NCBI GenBank assembly: GCA_963585895.1
Contig: OY757921.1
Span: 86,577,177 to 86,641,176, forward strand
Direction of reading: 5' to 3'
Source of the DNA: Sepioteuthis lessoniana
Lineage: Eukaryota > Mollusca > Cephalopoda > Myopsida > Loliginidae
Length of the DNA: 64,000 nt
In this document: in pieces, positions 52,735-63,449 of the stretch
How the letters are laid out: each line of letters opens with the position of its first letter
Numbering within the stretch: the stretch's first letter is position 1
Program-made: the position numbers and the translations under genes
The notes under the pieces: generated by a model
What the model was told of the DNA's origin: nothing
Seen by the model: only the letters and a program-made list of their open reading frames with translations
The model's database searches: none

Positions 52735-52985
52735 TAGTTTCTTTGTTTAATGGCATATCAACCTTTGTAGTTTATTTAATGCCAAAGCCACCCTTCTAAC
52801 AAAATAGTAGTGTTACTATTCAACCCATAGCTGGAAGGATAAGGGTATTCGTACCTTTCCCAAGGGTATTTGTCCAAAAGTCATCGAATAGCACAGCTGG
52901 AGTTGGGAATCGCTTTATACGATTCCGCAGTCAACCGCTTTAATCATTAAACCATGATGACACCTCGTCATAAATAGTTTCAAGT
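52735..52985 (-). repeat. SINE-1, tRNA-derived repeat
   Basis: Reverse orientation. Tail TAATGGCATATCAACCTTTG at 52750, body AACCCATAGCTGGAAGGATAAG and GTACCTTTCCCAAGGGTA, head on minus GGTGTCATCATGGTTTAATG (A box) near 52985. Confidence 0.75.
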
Positions 52986-53077
52986 ATTTCTATCAAACAC
53001 AAATTATTCTATTCACTTAGCCATCTTTTGTACTTAGTTGAATGGATTAAAGTATTGCTATCTAACAATTGTAAATG

Positions 53078-53810
53078 CCCAGTCGGCTAGGGCTGTAGAA
53101 TACACCGACTACACCTCTGCAGAGGGGTAAGACCCCCTCCACGAGTGTCCTGGATATGACACTAAACAATCTAATGGTGAGTTTCCAGTGATGCTTGAGC
53201 TTTGGGGAATGTGAAGCACCCCTTAACTGCCATTGCTCCCAAGTCCACTCTGGCCCGGCGTGGTAGCACATGATAGTGCCCTATCTATGGGTTAAATAGA
53301 ACTAACGGCATACTTATGCTAAACTGAATTGTTTGACAAACTGAATAACTTGAAATAGAAATGTTTTTGACAATTAAACCGTACTTACATTTAAACTGAA
53401 TGCTTATGCTAAACTGAATTATTTGAAATAGAACTGTTTTTTGACATTGAAACTGTATTTACACTAAACCGAATTGATTAACATAGAACTGTTTTGACAT
53501 TTAACTGTGTGTAAATAAAACCTTTACTTATACTAAACTGAATTATCTCAATTAAAACTGCTTGACTAAACTGAATAACTTGAAATAGATATGTTTTTGA
53601 CATTGAAACTGTACTTCACTAAACTTAATTGTTATATATAATTGCTTGAATAAACTGAATAGTTTGAAATGGAAATGTTTTTACTATTAAACTGTGTACT
53701 CATGCTAAACTGAATTGTTTTAAATATAACTTATTATTTACATAAAAATGGATTTGGCGTTAAATAACCTACAAAGGTTGATATGCCATAAAACCCACCA
53801 AACCAAACGT
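53078..53810 (-). repeat. Composite repeat: complete, reversed
   Basis: The mirror image of the 23315 and 30055 copies: core 53078-53302 (CAGTCGGCTAGGGCTGTAGA ... TATGGGTTAAATAGAACT), internal units to 53740 (ACTGAATTGTTTGA, GAAATAGAAATGTTTTTGAC, ATTAAACCGTACTTAC) and tail motif 53745-53808 (GGATTTGGCGTTAAATAACC). About seven units are present, more than in any forward copy. It is the best example of the whole composite. Confidence 0.82.
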
Positions 53811-54039
53811 ACCAACAATAATTATATCTAATATTAATCATTTGTTTGCACAAAATTAAATGAATATAGTTATAATTTGGTAAGTAAATATTTTGTAGGT
53901 ATTTTTATATTTGGAAAAATTTAAATCTAATTAGTTTCCATAATACTAATTATTGCTATTTTTTTGCTGCCATTTAAATGATTTCAACTACTGTTATCTT
54001 ACATTAAGCATTCTATTTGATATTACTCATTTGTTTGAA

Positions 54040-54362
54040 CACAGTGAAGCACCTGAATTGTTTGAAATGGAATTGTTTTTGACATTGAAACTGTACTTAC
54101 ACTAAATTGAATTGTTTAATATAGAACTGTTTTGACATTTAACAGTGACTAAACCAAACCTATATTGATACGAACCTGATTCGGCTTAATTGGAACTGTT
54201 TGAATAAATTAAATAGCTTGAAATAGAAATGTTTTTGACAATTAAACTGTACACGCATGCTAAACTGAATTGTTTGAAATGGAACTGATAATTTGAATAA
54301 AAATGTATTTGGCATTAAATAACCGACAAAGGTTGATATGCCATAAAACCCAAACAAACCAA
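54040..54362 (-). repeat. Composite repeat lacking the core
   Basis: Internal units (AATTGTTTGAAATGGAATTG, CATTGAAACTGTACTTACAC) from 54050 to 54290, then a tail motif (GTATTTGGCATTAAATAACC ... ATGCCATAAAACCCAAAC). The core end is absent; the unit run fades into 70-bp unit sequence at 54000-54045. Confidence 0.65.
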
Positions 54363-54544
54363 CTTTAGCAGACTACTATAAACATTTTGGAACATATTTA
54401 ACAAATTAATACAGTCTAATATGAAATCATAAAACTTATAAATAGTAAGTATTGTTTTCTAAATTTCTGAGATAAAGATTGATAATTTTTATCAGTTAAA
54501 GTTTTCGGACGATTCTATTGATTTTCATTGTCATATTTAAAACG

Positions 54545-54705
54545 TTTCAGCCGATGCGTCCTTCGACATTGTTCAGTAGGACACATATAGGCATTTGGTT
54601 GAAATGTGCTTCTAAGTGAAATCATCTGGAGATTGCTGGTTTAATCCCTGTTAGTGTAGCTGTGACGTTACAGCACCCAGCTGGTCAGTCAGGAAACTAT
54701 GGTAT
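54545..54705 (+). repeat. tRNA-like SINE fragment
   Basis: CAGTAGGACACATATAGGCATTTGG and TCATCTGGAGATTGCTGGTTTAATCCCTG recall the SINE-3 head (ATCATCTGGATCTTGCAGGTTCAATCC at 10561). It is preceded by AACGTTTCAGCCGATGCGTCCTTCG, a SINE/LINE 3' end phrase. Decayed. From 54705 to 55120 I see only AT-rich sequence. Confidence 0.5.
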
Positions 54706-55126
54706 ATTGTTTATATACGGGATTACATTATACTGCAACTGATTGTGAACTTAAATGAATATAAACTCTAATGTATAATATTTGTATACTTCATATATGA
54801 CTGATCTAATTCTGATTTTAAAGAAAAAAATTGTACACCGTACTATACAGGAGTAATGACGGTTAATTAAGACATTATGTTATTGTTTTAATGATAAACA
54901 CATTTGTATTTTTATTGAACTTATCTGGCACAACATTTTAAATGAAGCTTATTTGAAGGTTATTTTATTGACGATTAAAATCTTAAGTCTAAGATAGCAT
55001 ACTGTAATTTTAAAAGTATTTAATCATGCACATTCATCAAGTTAAACTTTAATAAAGTTATATTTCTACTAATTCATTTCACTTTCACTTTCTCTTTCAG
55101 GTCGATCGTTAGTGTTAGAGTATATA

Positions 55127-56010
<884 letters not shown>

Positions 56011-56029
56011 ATTATTGAAAGCAGCTCTT

Positions 56030-56370
56030 TTAGAGTTTTCCCCACTAACGTTAGCCAGTAGTTCTTAATGGAGTCATAGTGACAGGAAGTCTCCTCAAGT
56101 CTCCAGGACTCATCTCAGTATTCTGGCTGATCTTAATAATGCGGTAGTATAAATTGCCTCTTCTCATCCTTTTATTTCCAAGTCCAGTAGACCTTGTACC
56201 AACAGTTCGGCGAATGTACAAGGAGCACAAGTTACAATGGGTATCAACGTCACTTTTATGTTACACATTTTTTCTTCAGCAAGGTCCAGGTACTCATCAT
56301 TCTTATCGCTATCTTTTAATTTTGCTCTGCGTTCAACCGAGCCAACAAAGTTCACAATTAATCTTCTTCT
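56030..56370 (-). pseudogene. LINE-B C-terminal fragment
   Basis: On minus the order is KDSDKNDEYLDLAEEKM, NIKVTLIPIVTCAPCT, LLDLEIKG and, near 56060-56120, a degenerate RILRxxLET segment. It is a second copy of the end of the neighbouring LINE-B and is bounded by an ATT microsatellite. Confidence 0.6.
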
Positions 56371-56375
56371 TCTTC

Positions 56376-56406
<31 letters not shown>

Positions 56407-56420
56407 CATTATTATTATTT
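56366..56420. repeat. (ATT)n microsatellite
   Basis: CTT repeats pass into about 40 bases of ATT repeat. It separates two LINE-B copies of the same orientation and may have grown from a LINE 3' tail. Confidence 0.93.
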
Positions 56421-56439
56421 ACTCTTTTAGAGTTTTTCA

Positions 56440-57700
56440 CATCAGTGTTAGCTGATGGTTTTTTACTGGAGTTTGAGTGAGAGCAAATCTCCTCAAGTCT
56501 CCAGGACTCGTCTCAGGATTCTGGCCGTTCTCAGCAATCCTCTCATTTCGATAGTCTCTACCCTTCTGCCAACCTCTAAGTCCTCCAGGCCTTTTAATAA
56601 TCCTTTAGTTATTGTGCCTAAAGCACCAATCACAATTGGCACAATCGTTACTTTCATGTTCCACAGCTTTTTCAATTCTCTTGCAAGATCGAGGTACTTA
56701 TCCTTTTTTTCCCACATTCCTTCAGATTTATTCTTTATTCTTATTTTTTTGTTGATTATTATAAGGTCTGGTCTTCTGGCCGAAATAAGGTGATCCGTTT
56801 GTATGTTAAAGTCCCATAGGAATTTATGCGTGTCATTTTCTAGGACAGGTTATGGGTTGTGCATATACAATGTGTTGGTATGGTCAAATTTAAATTTCAT
56901 GCACATTTCCCAGTGGATCAACTTGCCCACCCAGTCGTGTCTCGCCTTATACTCCTTCTGTGTTAATTTGCTGCATTCGCTTATGTGATTGATCGTTTCA
57001 TCTCTGTCACGGCATGTGTCTTATCTATTTGATATGATTGGTCCTTATGGCGTTGTCCTTTGTTGCTATTAAAAGAGATTCCGTTTCTCTCTAAAGGTTT
57101 CCTTTTCTTAGCCAGGTCCAGGTTTTCTGGTGTGAGATGTTGTTTATTAGTCGTTTAAATAAGACATAGAGTTTGTTTTTCCCATTTTTGTTTCCTAGTT
57201 GTTGTTAATCTCTCGTCCATCGTGTCGTCCGTATCGTCTCTGATAGCTGTAATTAGTCCTCGTTCGGGTTTTTCCATGTAGTGTTCGAGCCGTTGTATCG
57301 ATGTGTCAACGGTGTCTTCGATACTGGCAAGTCCTCTTCCTCCCTCTTTTCTAGATACATATAGTCTGTCAACGTCGTCTCTGGGATGTAATGCCTTATG
57401 CATGGTCATTAGCTTCCTTATTCTTTGATCTATTTCTTAAAGTTCATCTCTGGTCCACTTGAAGAAGGTTCCCGAATATCTAACTAAGGACACAGCCCAA
57501 GTAGTTATTCCTTTGATAAGGTTTCTGCTGGAGAGTTTTGTCTCGAGTAGTTTTCTAGTTCTCCTGAGATATTCTTTTTGGATCTTGTCTTTCATTTCCA
57601 CTTGTTTGATGGTGTCAGCCTCCAAGATACCCAAGTATTTGTAGGTTTCATTTTCTTCGAGCGTTCTAATTGTGTCGTGATTTGGTAGTTCCATTCCATC
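56440..57700 (-). pseudogene. LINE-B, long C-terminal region
   Basis: About 1.25 kb of a non-LTR retrotransposon ORF downstream of the polymerase core, in order on minus: TIRTLEENETYKYLGILEAD, EYLRRTRKLLETKLSSRNLI and GTFFKWTRDEL; then MTMHKALHPRDDVDRLYVSR, KEGGRGLASIEDTVD, and a degenerate cysteine/histidine finger; finally KYLDLARELKKLWNMKVTIV, PIVIGALGTITKGLL and LLRTARILRRVLET. Three sizeable open parts (85, 84 and 74 codons) are split by stops. It is the best LINE-B copy here and the reference for those at 39025 and 13440. The clade is not determined. Confidence 0.8.
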
Positions 57701-57704
57701 AGGT

Positions 57705-57740
57705 TACCTTCGGGTTACCCTCGACTATGGTCGCCAACTT
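57705..57740 (+). repeat. SINE-2 3' end fragment
   Basis: TTCGGGTTACCCTCGACTATGG then TCGCCAACTTTAC, the last 36 bases of SINE-2, joined to a TA microsatellite at 57744-57781. Confidence 0.7.
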
Positions 57741-57742
57741 TA

Positions 57743-57743
<1 letters not shown>

Positions 57744-57781
<38 letters not shown>
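57744..57781. repeat. (TA)n microsatellite
   Basis: A TA run of about 38 bases at the 3' end of a SINE-2 fragment, where an A/T-rich SINE tail would be. Confidence 0.95.
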
Positions 57782-57785
<4 letters not shown>

Positions 57786-58078
57786 GTTTCCATGCAGAAA
57801 TGAGTGGACGATTCTTTTAAGCATTTCAAAGTCGATATCGATTGTTGAATATTTTGATACTTTTATTTAGAAAGGGTTGAAGAATTCTAATTAGCATTTC
57901 ATAATAAAGACTGGCTCATGAGAATTCTGAAGCTTCTATTGAGTAAGGTGTGAACGAATCTAATTAACGTTTGATAGCTATCTCACCTAAAACGAGAATT
58001 TAGTTGACTTTGGTGCCGAGGATAATTTTTAAAAGCTTAGACATACAAAATCAAGAAATATCTCTCTATCTATCTATC

Positions 58079-58114
<36 letters not shown>

Positions 58115-58140
58115 AAGAGACAGAGAAAGAAAGAGAAAGA
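58079..58140. repeat. (TA)n and (GA)n microsatellites
   Basis: About 20 bases of TA pass into GAGAGA with AAAG interruptions over about 45 bases. Confidence 0.93.
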
Positions 58141-58224
58141 GTGAAATGGAGTAATAGTCGTCAAAATTATACAAAAATGAAAATAACTCTGAAATCTCTC
58201 TTTATCAGATATATTTACCAGAAT

Positions 58225-58470
58225 TACATGTTAGAGTGTTCGCCAATGGCCCGGGAGACCTGGATTAGATCCCAGGTCGAGTCATAGCAAAGACTCAAAA
58301 GAAAACGGCACTTGATACTACCTTGTTTAATACTCAGCATTATAAGGTAAGGATCAAGGGTAAAGTGGAGCAATCCAAGGAAAGGAGTAGCGCCCTCCCC
58401 TACATCTTGGTGTAGTAGCTATCGAAAAGGGAGCCTTCGGATCACCCTCAACTACGGTCGCCAACTTTTC
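58225..58470 (+). repeat. SINE-2, tRNA-derived repeat
   Basis: Head TTAGAGTGTTCGCCAATGGC, B-box-like CCTGGATTAGATCCCAGG, GAGTCATAGCAAAGACTC, ATACTCAGCATTATAAGGTA, CATCTTGGTGTAGTAGC and GGATCACCCTCAACTACGGT. It ends GCCAACTTTTCC. The first ten bases of the head are missing. Confidence 0.78.
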
Positions 58471-58479
58471 CTTACATGT

Positions 58480-58745
58480 AAATATCTTGAAATACAGTAG
58501 ATTAAATTTATTCAAGTCTTCATTGGTTTTAACTACGACCGCTGGACAACTTTGGAATATCTGCAACCCTTTCCGAGGGTCGCCTTGTTTGAATTGATGA
58601 ATGCTGCCAGTGATTTTGCCTTCAGTTCATCTTTGGTATTACACGGAGCTTTATTGGACTGTTGATCAACAGCGCCACACACAATAATCAAGAGGATTGC
58701 AATCTGGGCATTTACGCGGCCAGACGTTGGGAGTGATGTGATCAT
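58480..58745 (-). pseudogene. Transposase C-terminal remnant, PDxNPxDY type
   Basis: On minus, spread over two frames: CPDCNPLDYCVWRCVDQQSN, APCNTKDELKAK and SCPAVVVKTNEDL. PDxNPxDY followed by a tryptophan is the third catalytic segment of Tc1/mariner-type transposases, and the rest fits their C-terminus. Whether it is the same element as the Tc1-like sequence upstream is unclear, because the linking part is scrambled. Confidence 0.55.
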
Positions 58746-58749
58746 AGAA

Positions 58750-59620
58750 ATATTATCACAGCTAACAATGAATACTTCTGTTTGAATGACATGACGCAGA
58801 TTTCTGTTGACTGACGCTGGGTTTTCAGGAGCGACCCTGGCAATCTACACCAGCACTACCTTCTATAGACATATGATGTAAGCGTCCATGTTGATTCTGG
58901 GACCATGTGGGAAGGTGAATGGAGGCATAATGTCTGGCAGTTATTACTTGTATCCTTTGGGTCGTTATCTTGCACGAGAACAAATCCTTGAATTACAAGC
59001 AGCGTTCTAGATGGGATCACATGATGCTGCGGTATGTTGTGATTGCCAGTCTAATTTAACTTGCCCTTCACTTGATGCAAATCGCCAGCTTTGCAATTGG
59101 CAAAAGGTCTCACTCACTATAAAACAGCCATTCTCTACAGTTTCTGTGATTTAGGGGGTTGCAACTTTTTCACCAACACTTTGCCGCACATAGACCCTCG
59201 AATTTGAGCCAAACATTTTGAACTTTGATTCGTCAGTCCAAAAGACTTTATTCCATAGCTCTATTGTCCAGTCTTGTGCGCAATTGGCTCACAGGAGCCT
59301 TTTGACCTTGTTTTTGGTTCCTCAACAGTGGTTTCTTGACAACAATTCTGTCATATAGGCCAGCTTCACAGAGGCTTCTCCTCACAGTGGATGTTGACAC
59401 ATTTTTTCATAGACATTAGTTCAGTTGTGTGGTGACGTTTGGAGCAGTCAGCTGTCACGCACGTTGGTGACTGATAAAATTGTCCTCTTCTTGTTGCTTT
59501 TGGTCTACCAGCATGATGGCCAAGCGTTGAATCCGAGGTCAATTTTTGACTGAGGATCTGATAGGATGATTTCAGTTTGATAATCAAAACAGTTCTAGAG
59601 TTAGAATTAGTCGGTTTGTG
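58750..59620 (-). pseudogene. Tc1-like transposase remnant
   Basis: On minus, over several frames, Tc1 segments come in order: a DNA-binding part with TADCSKRHHTTELMS, RxSLCExGLYDRIV-like VVKKPLLRNQKQGQK, the degenerate WTDESKF region near 59240 (first catalytic D), FANCKAGDLHQVKGKLN near 59060-59110 and FVLVQDNDPKDTSN near 58970-59000. The last holds the second catalytic aspartate; DPKHTS is usual, here DPKDTS. Many stops and frame changes make it long dead. The terminal inverted repeats were not identified. Confidence 0.72.
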
Positions 59621-59664
59621 AGAAATTCTCCCTGCACGAGAGGTTGAACACTCCATCTTGCTTG

Positions 59665-59720
59665 CCCAGTCGGTTGGGACTGTGGAATACAACGATTGCT
59701 CCTCTGTGGTCCTATGCTAG
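59665..59720 (-). repeat. Core repeat end fragment
   Basis: CCCAGTCGGTTGGGACTGTG, GAATACAACGATTGCTCCTC: the first 55 bases of a reversed core, then unrelated sequence. Confidence 0.5.
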
Positions 59721-59859
59721 TCACAGAGCCCAGTGTGGTGTGAATGCTAGTCACAGTATTTGTTGTGGCTATGGTGTTCGTGACTACCACGTTAGATTGC
59801 TTTGTCAAATCCTTCCGTGCCCACGTTGTGTTTGAATGATCCACAGAGGTGGGTTGACA

Positions 59860-60700
59860 CAATTCAGCAGGATCTTCTTCTGACGGTCAGGTAATATGAG
59901 TGGTTACATTGTCTAGAAACTCAAAGAATACAGAAAACTTGTTGTTCAGCACAACAAAATATCGTTTTCATTGAAACACGTTTCTGAGTCATCAAATAAC
60001 AAACAAACAAGTTTTACTTTCCTGGCAAACAGAAGAAGAAAGAATATCGAGTGATGAAGGGTGATGATGGGGCGTGGTTAGAGTAACAGTAACTTCTCTA
60101 AAATTTGGGAGTTTGAAATTTTGTAATTTCTGAAGTTTGTTCGGAGTATTTCAGCTCTAGAATGGAAGAAATACTTCTTTGGCATTCTTGAGTTTCTTCT
60201 TGGTCCCCTTTTCTTATCCTCTCGGAGGATTCGTTTAATTATCCCCTTTTTTATAGATCAATATCTGGACTAAAAATGGTTTCTGATTGGTTGTCCAATA
60301 AGGGACAATGAGGAGTCATGTTCCTATTGGTCAGCCAATCCTAGTTCAGTATTATATCTTACAGGTATAGGAAAAACCCTTTTTAGATTCTTTGACCAAT
60401 GGAAACAGGTTTAGAGCAATTGGGTTGAACATTACAAATTCTCAGTCTCACCTGCCTGGATGAGGCATGCCCAACTCACCTTTATTTAGGGTGGACAAAA
60501 ATTAAATCTGCCTTTTGACATAGACCTTCAAGATAACTACTAGAAAAATATATTCTATGAAATGACCCGTTTCATCATTGTGATTGATGAAGTTATTTGA
60601 CAACCGAAAAATTAAATGAATTTGCTAACCTTTAAAATCAAAAACGATTGTCTCGCGCTTAATTGACCTTTAGGAACGATCAATCAGCTTTTTAGGTCAA
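59860..60700. other. No recognised element
   Basis: No repeat family or protein segment is recognised. The stretch GATTGGTTGTCCAATAAGGG with TATTGGTCAGCCAATCCTAG (60285-60350) contains several CCAAT boxes in both orientations, but no promoter or gene follows. Confidence 0.45.
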
Positions 60701-60751
60701 TATAAGCCTTGAACAAAAAAGATACTTATTTTAAGGATCTTTTTTTGTTTT

Positions 60752-60754
<3 letters not shown>

Positions 60755-60784
<30 letters not shown>
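60755..60784. repeat. (TA)n microsatellite
   Basis: About 30 bases of TA. Confidence 0.93.
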
Positions 60785-60787
<3 letters not shown>

Positions 60788-60859
60788 TAATGGGAACATA
60801 TTTCATTAATTCCAATTTTTACATATTAAGTACTCAAACGCCCGTCTTGTCACACCTCT

Positions 60860-61045
60860 ACCGATGGGTAACGCTCATCTCCAGCGAGTGTCCTGATATG
60901 ACTCTAAACAATCTGGTGAGGTTCCAGTAATGCCGGAACTTTGGGAAATGCAGAGTACCCCTTCATTACCATTGCCTCCAGGTCTACTCTGGCCCAGAGT
61001 GGTAGCACCTGATAGAGTCCTTCCTAGGAATGAGTCAAATAGAAC
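60860..61045 (-). repeat. Core repeat
   Basis: Reverse orientation without the CAGCCCC end: CCAGCGAGTGTCCTGATATG, CTAAACAATCTGGTGAGGTT, CCAGTAATGCCGGAACTTTG, CCCCTTCATTACCATTGCCT, GGCCCAGAGTGGTAGCACC and GAGTCAAATAGAACT. Confidence 0.72.
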
Positions 61046-61284
61046 TAAACTGTATAATCCACACTATTTTCGAGAAATTTTATTTTTAGTACTAAAGAAG
61101 AAAACACTTTTAAACCAATATTTGAAACGATATCTGGTTATACTAAGTCCAAAGTTACTGATGAAGACTTGCATTTACGATAATAAATAAAAACATTGTG
61201 GTGCTTAACTTGTTTCATTAAAAATAACGCTTTTAGAATGGAAAATTTAAAAAAAATTCTTGAGGGTAGACTTTTGACTTCGAG

Positions 61285-61308
61285 TATATATATATATATA
61301 TATATATT
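61285..61308. repeat. Short (TA)n microsatellite
   Basis: About 24 bases of TA, followed after 80 bases by the GA run. Confidence 0.9.
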
Positions 61309-61384
61309 CATCATACAGCGTGGAAAAGCACGTGCGATACCCTGCCCTCATCAGCCGCCAACCAGGGGTGATAACACAGTTTTG

Positions 61385-61429
61385 CGAGAGAGAGAGAAAG
61401 ATAGAGAGAGAAAGAGAGAGAGAGAGAGA
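61385..61429. repeat. (GA)n microsatellite
   Basis: About 45 bases of GA with AAAG interruptions. Confidence 0.93.
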
Positions 61430-61879
61430 TAAGGCGAGTTTATTCTAATAGTATGTGTCCAACGTCACTTCACATTGAAACCGTAATTTAAAGAAATTAC
61501 TTTAATTCCAGCAAGTAACCTTTTGACTTTGTTTAAGAAATAGTTCCATCTTCTCTACAACTCAAGAGGATTTATGACTCATAAACCATGGTCCTTAATT
61601 ACGCACTCTGAGAATTTGACAGACATTTCTCAAAGGAAAGATTCATTTTTGTAATGCTGGGTTTATATTATATAATCTTTGTACCGTCTTTCTTCTATAT
61701 GAATAAAATAACCTTTCTGAATGACGATGAAAATAAAACTTTTAAACGAAATTGCTAAAAGGGAGACCTCCCTGATAGTTTGTGGATAAGTCGGCTTGTA
61801 AAAGAAACAACGATGTAATGATGACTATGCAAGTTTTTCAATGTGCGATTGTTTTTGCCTAGCCGACTTTCACTACTGT

Positions 61880-61970
61880 GAAACCAAGAGCATTACAAAC
61901 CAAGAGCATTACAAACCAAGAGCATTATGCGACGCATTACAAACCAAGAGCATTATGCGACGCAAGGTCA
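61880..61970 (+). repeat. Short tandem repeat, 17-29 bp
   Basis: Four occurrences of ACCAAGAGCATTA are spaced by CAA or by TGCGACGCATTACAA, so 17-base units are mixed with longer ones. Confidence 0.85.
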
Positions 61971-62029
61971 AATTTAAAGAGTTATCATGAAAAACAGTTC
62001 TATTTCCAGCAATTCAGTTTGGCATAAGT

Positions 62030-62270
62030 ACGGAGTTTACTTTTATTTGACCAATAGATAGCAGCCTATTAGGTGCTACTACTCCGGGCCTCAGTGGACC
62101 TGGGAGCGATGGCAAAGAACGGGTACTTTGCATTCCCCAAAGCTTCAACATTACTGAGACTTCACCATCAGATTGTTTAGTATCATATCCAGGATACCTG
62201 TTGGGGGTGGTATTACCTCTCTGTAGAGATGCACTCGGTGTATCCCGCATCCTCAGCCTACTAGCCAATC
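62030..62270 (+). repeat. Core repeat with short unit leader
   Basis: AATTCAGTTTGGCATAAGTACGG (unit), then the core: TTTATTTGACCAATAGATAG, GGCCTCAGTGGACCTGGGAG, CATTCCCCAAAGCTTCAACA, ACCATCAGATTGTTTAGTAT and GCATCCTCAGCCTACTAGCC. Confidence 0.72.
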
Positions 62271-62539
62271 TTCATCAATAAATAAGGACAAAGACGGCAA
62301 CACGGAAGATACATTAGAGCCACCGAGTTGAAAAGAGGACTGGAGAAGTGACAAACCGAAGAAAAACTGAATTGAGGTGAGGAGATGAGAGCGAGCTGAT
62401 CGTTTTATATGGTCTGTTATACATTTCCACATATCATATAATACAGAATGGTCGAGTAAGGATGTGTAACACTGACATCTTAATTTTTAAACTGAGGTTA
62501 TAGATTTTTTTCGGACTTTAATTGTATTTGTTCCAAAAT

Positions 62540-62568
62540 TATATATATATATATATATATACATATAT
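62540..62568. repeat. (TA)n microsatellite
   Basis: About 29 bases with one TACA interruption. Confidence 0.93.
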
Positions 62569-62721
62569 CTAATCCGAGGAGAAAATTCAAGGGGTATGAG
62601 TATCCAGTTAGAGTGCCCAATGCCAACGGCTATCGACTGTATAATTAATTTGGGAATAAAAATACATCAAAACTCACCTGCAGAGCAAAAATATTTTATA
62701 TATAAAAATAAATAGAAAAAA

Positions 62722-63393
62722 ATCAGTTCTTTGGTGTCATAAGTTTATTTCAGGTAAATGATGGCCCTCTTCAGATGGTGAAGGAAAACTGTTTAGTATG
62801 TGAATACCATTTGCAATGTTTATATATTATGTTTATATTACATTTGTTGCATATTAACCCTTGGCTTGTAACAATTGATATGCTAATTCTTCCTAAAATA
62901 AATAACAAGGCATTTTTAACGATGTGTTTTATAATTAGAAATAGAATTTTTGTAAATTATTATTAGCATTGATTTATTATTTTCTGACAACATGTATTAT
63001 ATTATTCTATATTTATAATACATAGTATTAATGAAATTATGAATTCATATTTTCATAATATTAATTGAGTCGCAAAACAATATAATTTTTTTCAGTATTC
63101 ACGTTTTTTTTAGATTTCAGTTATATTCAAATTAGGGATAACTTTTAAAAAGAGGAATATATAGATATCATATCTGATAATTATATATTATATTTCCACC
63201 GTTAACATTTTTTCAATAAACAAATAAAAAAAATTTATATAAGAATTAACATTTTAAAAAATTATCTTCTCGCCGGAAGGAATATAAACATACCTAAATG
63301 ATATTCGGATACTAAACAGTTTTTATTCACCATCTGAAGAGGGTCATCATGGCCCTGAAATAAATTTAGATTGACATCAAAGAATTTATTTTT

Positions 63394-63395
<2 letters not shown>
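62722..63395. repeat. Fold-back element with ~85-bp inverted ends
   Basis: The left arm (about 62722-62808: TTCTTTGGTGTCATAAG, TTTATTTCAGGTAAATGATGG, CCCTCTTCAGATGGTGAAGG, AAACTGTTTAGTA) is repeated in reverse complement at about 63305-63392 (TACTAAACAGTTTTTATTCACC, ATCTGAAGAGGGTCATCATGG, GACATCAAAGAATTTATT). The ~500 bases between are very AT-rich and non-coding. A fold-back/MITE-like transposon, or two opposed copies of one repeat, would give this pattern. A TA microsatellite starts at the right border. Confidence 0.8.

Positions 63396-63398
<3 letters not shown>

Positions 63399-63440
<42 letters not shown>
63399..63440. repeat. (TA)n microsatellite
   Basis: About 42 bases of TA between the fold-back element and the reverse-transcriptase remnant. 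Confidence 0.95.
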
Positions 63441-63441
<1 letters not shown>

Positions 63442-63449
63442 TTATATTA

